A stretch of 6,459 nucleotides of DNA from JAWLBW01 sp041687475. Its GTDB lineage: Bacteria > J088 > JAWLBW01. Shown here in pieces: positions 1-5,654 of the stretch. The stretch is from contig JAWLBW010000275.1 in assembly GCA_041687475.1 (NCBI GenBank), positions 1 to 6,459 of the forward strand. The letters run 5' to 3'. A program made the translations under genes and the position numbers. The notes beneath the pieces were generated by a model that searched no databases, had not been told where the DNA came from, and was given only the letters and a program-made list of their open reading frames with translations. The number at the start of each line of letters is the position of its first letter. Position 1 is the stretch's first letter.

Positions 1-463
1 TTTTTTCTAAGGCTACCTTCCGCTCATCGTCAGAGGGAACCCTTCCGCCCGTGCGTAGTCTCCATATGGCGACGAGCGCCCCCGCCGTGGGGTCGAAGGC
101 GCCGTCGGTTTCCCGGGCGCAGGCAAGGGCCGATTCCAGGTCGTCGCGCAGGGCGGGTGACAGGGGTACCGGTTTTCCCGGCACAGCCGCGTTCACGGCC
201 GCAAGCTCGGAGTCACGCTTCCACGTAGAAAGGCGCTGTTCGGTGGACTCGATGTTACGCAGGGCCTTCTCACTGGCCTGGAGCAGGGCAGGGCGCTCTT
301 CCCCCAGAAGGTTGATGGTGAGTGAGGTACCCATGGCCCCGAGCCGGCGTTCGACCTCGGCGGCGCGCACGGTGCGGGGTGCCGTGAAGACGGAAAGAAG
401 GAGAATGGCCGCAAGCGACCATCCCCCTTTCACTCTGCTCCCTCGGAAGAGCATTCGCATCAT
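1..463 (-). CDS. apbE: ApbE-type FAD:protein FMN transferase (3' end beyond window)
   Basis: ApbE enzymes use FAD and Mg2+ to attach FMN covalently to a Thr of periplasmic or membrane redox proteins. The first 154 codons are visible, of a family usually about 300-350 residues; the frame is open to the left edge. Residues 1-34 look like a Sec signal peptide: basic start, hydrophobic LAAILLLSVF, cleavage after TVRA. The mature part opens with the family pattern MGTSL (44-48), followed by a helix with STxW, then SELAAVNA, LSPALRDDLESAL, and the hallmark GAFDPTAG...IW. The start is taken as the ATG whose first base is the last base of the porin stop (TGATG), which suggests coupled translation; in-frame ATGs at 460 and 454 are alternatives. 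The target flavoprotein is not in the window and may be encoded further left. The family call is firm; the iron link is inferred from the shared promoter. Confidence 0.88.
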   Translation of the reverse strand, partial: MMRMLFRGSRVKGGWSLAAILLLSVFTAPRTVRAAEVERRLGAMGTSLTINLLGEERPALLQASEKALRNIESTEQRLSTWKRDSELAAVNAAVPGKPVPLSPALRDDLESALACARETDGAFDPTAGALVAIWRLRTGGRVPSDDERKVALEK

Positions 464-1782
464 CAGAAGATGTACCCGAGAAGCACGTTCCACTGATCGG
501 TGGCCGTGTCGTTTTCGTTCATCCAGTCCTGATAGTCGGCCTTGATGACGATCTGGTCAATGGGGTAGAACTGGGCGCCGACCGTCAGAATCTGCTTGTC
601 GTTGGCCGGGTTGCCTTCGCCGACCGGCACGTGGGCCTGGGTGTTGATCTGTTCGTAACGAACATAGGGCACGAGCGACATGTCGCTTTCGACAAGGTTC
701 AGAACGTCGTAACCGGCCTGGGCGTACCAGCCGTTCAGGGTGTCGGCCAGCTGGCTGTTGCCGGTCAGGTCGAATTCCTGGTTGAACAGGGCGGCGTTCT
801 TGACTTTGGCCTGGCTGTAGAGGCCGCGCACTTCAAGGCCCTTCCACTTCCAGTCGAGGTGGGCTTCCCAGATGAAGGTGGGCATGTTGAAGTAGAACTG
901 GTTCTGGTCCGATTCGCCGAAGTAGGCCGAGCCGCCGACCAACAGGCCCGGTACGCCCGTGAAGTCGAGGCGGGCAATGCCGGCGAAGTCTTCGGCCAGG
1001 GCTTCCTTGCCCTTCTGACGACCGCTGCGCAGGCCGCTCGACGAGAACTTCTCGCTGTCGGTACCTGCCACGAGACCGTTCACGCCGTAGAGCTTGTAGG
1101 TGAAGGGACCCACGTCGCCGAAGATGCCGACGCCGTTTTCGCGCCAGGTGGTGGGCAGAATGCGGCGTTCGACTTCGGGCCGCAGGGCGCCGAGGTAGGT
1201 CGTGGGCTCGTGCAGCTCGTTGATGAGGCCCATGGGAATGAGCACCAGACCGGCGCGCACATTGAAGGCAGGGTTTTGCAGATAGTCGATGTAGGCGAAC
1301 TCGAGCACGACTTCGTCGATATGTTCGAACTCGAACTCGGTGTTCAGGACCCATTTGTCATTGAATTTGTAGCCTGCGTACAGAATCGCGCGGTAGAAAT
1401 CGATTTTGTCGTCTTTGTCGGCAGTCTGAAAGTTCTGGTAGAGCATTTCGCCGTAACCGCCGATAGCCACACCCTTTTCCTGTTGGTAAACCTTCGAGGC
1501 GGCGGGGCCCATTCCGTAAAAGGAGGTCTCGGCGCTGGGGGCGACTTCGCCCAGACGAAGCTGCTCGATTTCCGACGCCAGCACCTCGAAGCGGCGGTCG
1601 ATTTCTTCACCGGCGACCTGCGCTGCCTCGTCGGCCGCGGTCTCGGATTCGGTGACCGTGGGGGCGGCTTCGGTCGGGGCGGTAACGGTTTCATCCTGCG
1701 CGGCGGCAGGCACGGCCGATGTCAGCATGAGAAGGCCGAGGGCGGGCAGGGCGACTTTCCAGTGAGGTAGTGGAGCGTGCAT
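463..1782 (-). CDS. Outer-membrane beta-barrel porin, phosphate-selective-porin-like
   Basis: A 439-residue outer-membrane channel. Residues 1-28 are a signal peptide (hydrophobic ALPALGLLML, cleavage at PAAA/QD). An acidic, Thr/Ala/Glu-rich stretch (30-56) follows, then a short helix (about 57-78) that may form a coiled coil, as in trimeric porins. The barrel starts near residue 105 (GVAIGGYGEMLYQNF) and has alternating aromatic/polar strands. The best-conserved block is 180-222 (VLIPMGLINELHEP, then RPEVERRILPTTWRENG). The protein ends in Phe (LLGYIF), as outer-membrane proteins do. I recognise the barrel as a relative of OprO/OprP-type porins; the substrate cannot be read from sequence. 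The start is the ATG before the signal peptide, with GAGAG 6 nt upstream; the frame stays open for 50 more codons, but these would bury the signal peptide and cover the promoter. It leads an operon with apbE and is probably iron-repressed. Confidence 0.85.
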   Translation of the reverse strand: MHAPLPHWKVALPALGLLMLTSAVPAAAQDETVTAPTEAAPTVTESETAADEAAQVAGEEIDRRFEVLASEIEQLRLGEVAPSAETSFYGMGPAASKVYQQEKGVAIGGYGEMLYQNFQTADKDDKIDFYRAILYAGYKFNDKWVLNTEFEFEHIDEVVLEFAYIDYLQNPAFNVRAGLVLIPMGLINELHEPTTYLGALRPEVERRILPTTWRENGVGIFGDVGPFTYKLYGVNGLVAGTDSEKFSSSGLRSGRQKGKEALAEDFAGIARLDFTGVPGLLVGGSAYFGESDQNQFYFNMPTFIWEAHLDWKWKGLEVRGLYSQAKVKNAALFNQEFDLTGNSQLADTLNGWYAQAGYDVLNLVESDMSLVPYVRYEQINTQAHVPVGEGNPANDKQILTVGAQFYPIDQIVIKADYQDWMNENDTATDQWNVLLGYIF

Positions 1783-1788
1783 GGGTGA

Positions 1789-1793
1789 CTCTC
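1789..1793 (-). promoter_or_regulatory. Ribosome binding site of the porin gene
   Basis: GAGAG lies 6 nt before the ATG at 1782. The thioesterase gene has the same pentamer at the same distance. It supports the internal start over the longer open frame. Confidence 0.5.
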
Positions 1794-1861
1794 TTTCGAT
1801 CGTTCGGGAACCAGTGGGAATCTCAGTACGTACACAAAGGTGAGCTCGTGCGGCGAGCCGT

Positions 1862-1876
1862 TGATTTTCATTATGC
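1862..1876. promoter_or_regulatory. Second Fur-like box over the -10 and start region
   Basis: TGATTTT-C-ATTATGC matches 10 of 14 positions of the 7-1-7 Fur consensus. Its centre (1869) is 21 bp, two helical turns, from the centre of the first box, so two dimers could bind the same DNA face. It covers the -10 box and the predicted transcription start. It is weaker than box 1 and more likely to be chance taken alone; the spacing supports it. Confidence 0.5.
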
Positions 1877-1898
1877 TGATATTGAGAATTGTTGTCAA
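1870..1898 (-). promoter_or_regulatory. Sigma70-type promoter of the porin-apbE operon
   Basis: A perfect -35 box TTGACA (1898-1893) and a -10 box CATAAT (1875-1870, 5 of 6 consensus bases) are exactly 17 bp apart on the minus strand. Transcription should start near 1863 and give a leader of about 80 nt before the porin ATG. The surrounding DNA is clearly more AT-rich than the rest of the window. Both boxes lie inside or against the two Fur-like sites, as expected for a repressed promoter. Confidence 0.8.
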
Positions 1899-1902
1899 TA
1901 TC
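1878..1902. promoter_or_regulatory. Fur-type operator (promoter-proximal box 1)
   Basis: A near-perfect 25-bp palindrome centred on 1890 has 8-bp arms GATATTGA and TCAATATC. Its core, TGAGAAT-T-GTTGTCA, matches 11 of 14 positions of the 7-1-7 Fur consensus TGATAAT-N-ATTATCA. It covers the whole -35 box and the spacer. The match and position indicate Fe2+-dependent repression by Fur or a close relative (Mur, Zur). The metal cannot be decided from sequence alone. Confidence 0.72.
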
Positions 1903-1934
1903 GAAATCGGAAATCACCAAAATTGTTTTCACGA

Positions 1935-1950
1935 CGGCTTTCGAAAGCCG
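1935..1950. repeat. 16-bp perfect palindrome upstream of the porin promoter
   Basis: The 16-mer is its own reverse complement (half-site CGGCTTTC) and lies about 37 bp upstream of the porin -35 box. As RNA it could fold into a 6-bp stem with a TCGA loop, but neither strand has a T-run directly after it, so it is a poor intrinsic terminator. It may be an upstream protein-binding site; the function is unknown. Confidence 0.45.
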
Positions 1951-2086
1951 GAACGACGTAAGGAAGCGGCCCGCGGAAGGCGGTCGCCGAGGTAGTGGAT
2001 AGGCCGGAAAAGGAGAAGGCTGGGGAAACGGCGCGGGAACGTCGCGGAAGAACGGAACCGGCTGGGCCGGGTACCCGGACTCAGCT
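1951..2086. other. Gap between response regulator and porin promoter, no gene seen
   Basis: This is the right part of the 304-nt gap downstream of the response regulator stop. It holds a 12-bp perfect palindrome (CCGGGTACCCGG, 2067-2078) just after that stop on the minus strand. No T-tract follows, so an intrinsic terminator is not supported. I see no credible coding frame, RNA gene or promoter here. Confidence 0.4.
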
Positions 2087-2461
2087 TCAGTCGGGAAGCA
2101 GTCTGTCGATGGTTCGCATGAGCTCGGCCACTTCGAAAGGCTTGCTCAGAAATGCCTGGAAGGGAAGGTTGGCTTCGGCCACCGCGCGGGGGGCTGCGCT
2201 GACCATGATCACGGGTATGTCGCGAAGGGTGGCGTCGCTTCGCATCTCTTCGAGCACGTCGGCGCCGTTCATGATGGGCATCATGAAATCGAGAATGACA
2301 AGGTCGGGCGGGGCGCGGTGCATGAGGGCGATGCCTTCGCGGCCACCCGAGGCGGTCATGACTTCGTAGCCGAAGTCGCGCAGCAGCACATTCAGCAGCT
2401 CAAGGATGGCGTATTCATCATCGATGATCAGAATTTTCTTCATGATGCGTAACGCCGTCAT
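2087..2461 (-). CDS. Single-domain response regulator (CheY-like receiver)
   Basis: A stand-alone receiver with no DNA-binding or enzymatic output domain, so it probably acts by protein contact or in a phosphorelay. Numbered from the internal Met at 2443 (MKKILIIDDE), the acidic pocket is D8-D9, the phospho-acceptor is D52 in VILDFMMP, the switch Ser is S82, F98 occupies the aromatic switch position, and K101-P102 is the conserved Lys-Pro. All residues needed for phosphorylation are present. The ATG at 2461 overlaps the stop of the KaiC-like gene (ATGA) and gives 124 residues; starting at 2443 gives the more typical 118. Neither start has a clear ribosome site, so I keep the overlapping one for coupled translation. 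No histidine kinase is in the window. It is the natural partner candidate for the KaiC-like ATPase. Confidence 0.9.
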   Translation of the reverse strand: MTALRIMKKILIIDDEYAILELLNVLLRDFGYEVMTASGGREGIALMHRAPPDLVILDFMMPIMNGADVLEEMRSDATLRDIPVIMVSAAPRAVAEANLPFQAFLSKPFEVAELMRTIDRLLPD

Positions 2462-3924
2462 CGACCGAAGGGGTTCTCGCCCAGGGAAAACCCGTCATCC
2501 GAGATGTGAAGCTCGCGCACCGCGTTTTCGTAGCCGCTTTCGCGAAGTTTGACGACCGATAAAATGCGGTGCTGCCGCCCGTGCAGTTCTTCGTACCGCA
2601 TCATGAGCAGGTTTTCGGCCATGGCCGAAATACCCGCGGTGGGCAACCGGGCCACGATGCCGACCACATTTTCGGTCTCCGAGGAGAATATCGTCGTAAC
2701 ACCCCGATAGAACAACTCGTTGGCCAAGGCGGAAAAGAAAACGATCAGCCGATCGTCGGCGTCGAGGGCCGTGCGGAAGGCGTCAAAACCGTCGATGAAC
2801 AAACGGGTGGCGCCGCTCTTCTCAAGAGCCTCGAACAGTGACTGGGCCACCGCGTCGAGCAGGAGCCCCACGGGGGGGCGCCAGCTGAGGTGCAGCATGC
2901 CGCTTTCGACAAACGAGCGCACCTGAATGCCTGCCCGTTCGGACTTTTCGGTCAATTCCGTCGGTCCTTCGTAAAAATGAAAGACCAGGCCGCGTTCGCC
3001 GCGGCGGGCGCCTTCGCTCAGGAACTGCATGCCCAGCAGGGTCTTTCCCGTACCGGGCGAACCGATGACGACCGTACTCGAGGCCGATGACAAGCCTCCG
3101 TTGAGCATGTCGTCAATGGCCTGCACGCCGAAGGGGCGTCGTTCGAAAGCCGTTTCGGTTGCGCTTGCGCGAGGGCGGAAAATAACGTCCAAGCGCGGGT
3201 AGGCCACCAGACCATTGTCGGTGATTTCGAATGCATGTCTTCCGCGCAGGCTGGCGCTTCCCCGCAACTTGGGCACCTCGAGGGTACGAAGGGCGCCGTT
3301 CGGGCGATTCGAGTCGCGCAGAATGACGTGACCGTCGACGATGCTGTGTTCAGGGCCGCGGCGCGCGTCGGGCGAGACCGTGGTGGTAAGCAGCGTGGTG
3401 CAGTTGAAGGTGTTCGTGTACAGCTGCAGACCATGCAGAAAGCGCTTGTAGGCAAGCACCGATTCGGCAAATTGCTCGACGGAAAGCAGGCCGTCGAGCA
3501 CGAGCAGCGTGGCCTGCTCCTTCTGCACGATGTTGCGCAGGTGCTCGAGCAGGCCTTCGAGGCCGTCTTTCGCCAACACATTATAGGCGCTGACGTAATT
3601 CAGGTTGCGCGAGACCGCATTCGAGTCGAAAAAGCTGAACTCGGCCAGGTGGGCCAGCATGCGCGCATGCGTCTCGGCCAGCAGCGTTACGTAGAAAACC
3701 CGCCCGCCCCGACCGGCGTGGTGAAAGGCAATCTGGTTGGAAAGAATCGTCTTTCCGGTGCCCGGATCGCCCATGACGATGTACATGCCCCCTTCGAGCA
3801 GGCCGCCGCGAAGAATCGTATCGAGGCCCTGCACGCCGGTAGGCATGCGGCGAATGGGCTGAATGTGGCCGTTGGACTGCAAAGCGGAAGAACCTGAACC
3901 GGGTGAAGGTAACGACTCTTCCAC
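2458..3924 (-). CDS. KaiC-like tandem RecA-type ATPase
   Basis: A protein of up to 488 residues with two KaiC domains. Domain 1 has TGVQGLD (29-35), Walker A GDPGTGKT (52-59), E84, Walker B LLVLD ending at D144, and the KaiC-type KLRGS (219-223). Domain 2 has Walker A GSPGTGKT (288-295), E319, Walker B LFID ending at D378, and KLRESGYENAVREL (459-472). By my alignment to cyanobacterial KaiC, one Glu of each catalytic pair is replaced (A83, G320). Phosphosite S431 is kept as S433, but T432 is A434. KaiC-like ATPases of this class form hexameric rings and occur widely outside cyanobacteria, often beside two-component genes; their roles are mostly unknown. The start is uncertain: GTG at 3924 lacks a ribosome site; TTG at 3882 or ATG at 3846 would still leave the first domain intact. 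It overlaps the receiver gene by 4 nt. No kaiA or kaiB is present, so a circadian role is not implied. Confidence 0.88.
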   Translation of the reverse strand: MEESLPSPGSGSSALQSNGHIQPIRRMPTGVQGLDTILRGGLLEGGMYIVMGDPGTGKTILSNQIAFHHAGRGGRVFYVTLLAETHARMLAHLAEFSFFDSNAVSRNLNYVSAYNVLAKDGLEGLLEHLRNIVQKEQATLLVLDGLLSVEQFAESVLAYKRFLHGLQLYTNTFNCTTLLTTTVSPDARRGPEHSIVDGHVILRDSNRPNGALRTLEVPKLRGSASLRGRHAFEITDNGLVAYPRLDVIFRPRASATETAFERRPFGVQAIDDMLNGGLSSASSTVVIGSPGTGKTLLGMQFLSEGARRGERGLVFHFYEGPTELTEKSERAGIQVRSFVESGMLHLSWRPPVGLLLDAVAQSLFEALEKSGATRLFIDGFDAFRTALDADDRLIVFFSALANELFYRGVTTIFSSETENVVGIVARLPTAGISAMAENLLMMRYEELHGRQHRILSVVKLRESGYENAVRELHISDDGFSLGENPFGR

Positions 3925-4028
3925 ATGGTAACGCAGCCATGGGCAAAGCGAAAGTTCCTTGCCGCTTTTTCATGGAAATATGACGCGCTACACGGTGCGC
4001 CATAGGCAGGTTGTCTTTGCGACGTAGC

Positions 4029-4847
4029 TCAGGGCTCGAAGTACGCCACGCTCTGCCGGCTGACGGCCACCGGATTGCCGTCGGGATCCCACATGACCGC
4101 CGTTGTCGTGGCCGCGCCGTGTCCGGCGGCCTCGACCTGCGCACGGTACAGCCACCAGGCGCCGATATCGGCGGCTTTCGGTCGCGGTAGAAAATCCATG
4201 CTCCACGTAGCCGTGCTCGAATTCGTCGGTCCGTTCAGCATGGGCAGAATGGCAGGCGGCCAGGCATCGACCAGGGCAAGGAGGGCTTCGTCGTCGACTT
4301 CGCCGCCGGCTTCGCTGAAGCGGCACCAGCCCCCCATGCTGCGGTCGGTCGAGCCCGAGAAGGGCATGCCCCCGATGGCGAAGCGGTACTCGAAATGGCG
4401 GGTGAATTCGGGTGTCAGGCCGGGTACGAAGGGCAGGGCAAGGGCCTCGTCGGGGCCGGGTACGGTCGGTGCGGGGGGCGGCGCCACCGCGAGCGACGAC
4501 GCATTGTCGATGCCGAACATCGCCAGGCAGACACAACGGTCTTCGCCGTTCTGCACGGCCCGGGCTTCGAGATGGGTTACCGTACGGCCCTCGCGCACGC
4601 GGTGTACCTCGACGTGCACCCGACCCGGCTCGACCGGGCCGGCCATGGAAAACATGACGGAGCGCAGGCGCCTCTCGGGGTCGACGTGCGAGCGCATGGC
4701 GCGTACGAGCAGGGCGGCGACCAGGCCGCCGAAGGTGGCGCGTCCCTGCGCCCATCCGGCCGGAATTTCGAAGGTGGCGTGCTCGCCTTCGCCATGAAAG
4801 CGATGCAGCACCGCGTGAAAGTCGGTGTCGGTGTTTGTCTGATTCAT
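4029..4847 (-). CDS. TesB-like double-hotdog acyl-CoA thioesterase
   Basis: A 272-residue cytoplasmic protein with two hotdog domains, predicted to hydrolyse an acyl-CoA thioester. The N-terminal hotdog carries QGRATFGGLVAALLVRAM (34-51), typical of thioesterase-family proteins, and RSVMFSMAGPVEPG (62-75). The C-terminal hotdog contains DAWPP (195-199), a Thr/Ser-rich strand before WSMDF (215-219), and SRQSVAYFEP at the end. Alignment by eye to E. coli TesB places D195, T212 and Q265 at the catalytic Asp204, Thr228 and Gln278, so the site looks intact. The chosen ATG has GAGAG 6 nt upstream (4854-4858). The frame is open for 64 more codons, but these run into the end of the MBL gene and look non-coding. 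It lies 19 nt after the MBL hydrolase, so the two are probably co-transcribed. Chain-length preference cannot be read. Confidence 0.82.
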   Translation of the reverse strand: MNQTNTDTDFHAVLHRFHGEGEHATFEIPAGWAQGRATFGGLVAALLVRAMRSHVDPERRLRSVMFSMAGPVEPGRVHVEVHRVREGRTVTHLEARAVQNGEDRCVCLAMFGIDNASSLAVAPPPAPTVPGPDEALALPFVPGLTPEFTRHFEYRFAIGGMPFSGSTDRSMGGWCRFSEAGGEVDDEALLALVDAWPPAILPMLNGPTNSSTATWSMDFLPRPKAADIGAWWLYRAQVEAAGHGAATTTAVMWDPDGNPVAVSRQSVAYFEP

Positions 4848-4853
4848 CGGAAA

Positions 4854-4858
4854 CTCTC
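4854..4858 (-). promoter_or_regulatory. Ribosome binding site of the thioesterase gene
   Basis: GAGAG lies 6 nt before the ATG at 4847, inside the 19-nt gap after the MBL hydrolase stop. It settles the start and argues against the 64-codon extension. Confidence 0.5.
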
Positions 4859-4866
4859 GGGAAAGC

Positions 4867-5577
4867 TCAGGAACCGGTTTCGACCAGGGGAAGTTGCCGC
4901 GCCTGCAACCTGCGCGTGAGCGCAGCCAGTTTCCGTTCTGCATGGCGCCGCAGAACACGACCGTGACCGAAAAGCACGGTCTCGATCTCGAGCTCCTGCA
5001 GCTTCGCAAGCGACTGAACGGCGGTCTCGTAATCTTCACTGAAAAGGGGGGCCGGCCCCTGCAGCCACCCGAAGTGGTGAATCAACAGGTCGCCCACGAA
5101 TACCGTGCGCGTGTCGCGTTGGTACCAGACCATGCTGCCGGGGGTATGGCCGGGCACGCTTACGGCAGTCCACCCGAGGGCGGTGTCGCCGTTGCCGAGT
5201 TTGCCGGTACGATGGTCGGCGGCCAGGCGGGCGCGAGGCAGCAGACGCTCGGCGGCTTCGACGAGCGGGCCGAAGCGCGGGTGATACGAGGGAGGCGCGT
5301 GACGGCCCTCGAGCACCTCGATATCATGGGCGCCGCCGTACACGGTCAACGGCTGCGGCAGCTCGAGCAGGCCGCCGGCATGGTCGACGTGACAGTGGGA
5401 AAGCAGGACATTACCGATGGTCGAAGGCTGGTGTCCTGCCAGGCGCAGTTCACGCAGAAAAAGGCGCGAAACCCATGGCGCCCCGGTATCCATCAGCGTA
5501 TCGCCGTTCCACAGGTATGCGTTGATGAAACCGCCCAGCGCGGTCAGACGGAAAAGCTCGCGATCGATACGCTCCAT
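4867..5577 (-). CDS. MBL-fold metallo-hydrolase
   Basis: A 236-residue metallo-beta-lactamase-fold enzyme with a complete dinuclear metal site: H61-x-H63-x-D65-H66 (SHCHVDHAGG), H144 in GHTPGS, D163 in VGD, and H205 in FGHG. The N-terminal sheet shows the usual INAYLWNGDTLMDTGAP entry. There is no signal peptide, so it should be cytoplasmic. The fold covers glyoxalase II-like thioesterases, lactonases, nucleases and sulfur dioxygenases. The HxHxDH pattern with GHTPGS fits the glyoxalase II/lactonase-like hydrolases, and the thioesterase next door makes a thioester or ester substrate plausible, but the exact reaction is not decided. The ATG at 5577 is chosen; no clear ribosome site precedes it. 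It is 77 nt downstream of tetR and 19 nt upstream of the thioesterase gene. Confidence 0.87.
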   Translation of the reverse strand: MERIDRELFRLTALGGFINAYLWNGDTLMDTGAPWVSRLFLRELRLAGHQPSTIGNVLLSHCHVDHAGGLLELPQPLTVYGGAHDIEVLEGRHAPPSYHPRFGPLVEAAERLLPRARLAADHRTGKLGNGDTALGWTAVSVPGHTPGSMVWYQRDTRTVFVGDLLIHHFGWLQGPAPLFSEDYETAVQSLAKLQELEIETVLFGHGRVLRRHAERKLAALTRRLQARQLPLVETGS

Positions 5578-5626
5578 GTTTTCATGGTAACAGGGGCATT
5601 GCCCTACGGGAAAGTCGCCGCATGGT

Positions 5627-5640
5627 CGGGCGCGCGCCCG
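5627..5640. repeat. 14-bp perfect GC palindrome between tetR and MBL gene
   Basis: CGGGCGCGCGCCCG is its own reverse complement and lies in the 77-nt gap, 14 nt after the tetR stop. It could be an operator or a 5-bp stem with a GCGC loop. No T-run follows on the minus strand, so termination is not supported. Alternating GC of this length is less surprising in GC-rich DNA. Confidence 0.35.
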
Positions 5641-5654
5641 CTTGGCAACGGCAG

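Noticed and set aside
631..1770. A 379-codon open frame on the plus strand, antisense to the porin
   Set aside because: It mirrors the porin over nearly its whole length, is Gly/Ala/Val/Glu-rich without domain logic, and has no ribosome site. Long antisense frames are expected opposite GC-rich genes; the porin has a signal peptide, family motifs and a promoter.
1783..1862. A riboswitch (for example FMN type) in the porin leader
   Set aside because: The leader is only about 80 nt and I see no conserved aptamer boxes or strong helices.
1783..1932. A 50-residue N-terminal extension of the porin
   Set aside because: It would place the signal peptide inside the protein and cover the promoter and Fur-like boxes. 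The internal ATG has a ribosome site.
1935..2078. Intrinsic terminators after the receiver gene (palindromes at 1935-1950 and 2067-2078)
   Set aside because: Stems are short and no U-run follows directly on the minus strand; at best AATTTT appears well after the first one.
3235..3897. A 220-codon plus-strand frame opposite the first KaiC domain
   Set aside because: Its composition and position fit an antisense shadow; the minus-strand frame has both P-loops and KaiC signatures.
2458..3924. A true circadian clock gene cluster
   Set aside because: No kaiA or kaiB is present in the window, and the paired phosphosite of KaiC is not kept. KaiC-like ATPases are common in bacteria without clocks.
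4848..5039. A 64-residue N-terminal extension of the thioesterase
   Set aside because: It overlaps the end of the MBL gene, is rich in Arg/Ser/Cys like out-of-frame GC-rich sequence, and the internal ATG has GAGAG at the right distance.
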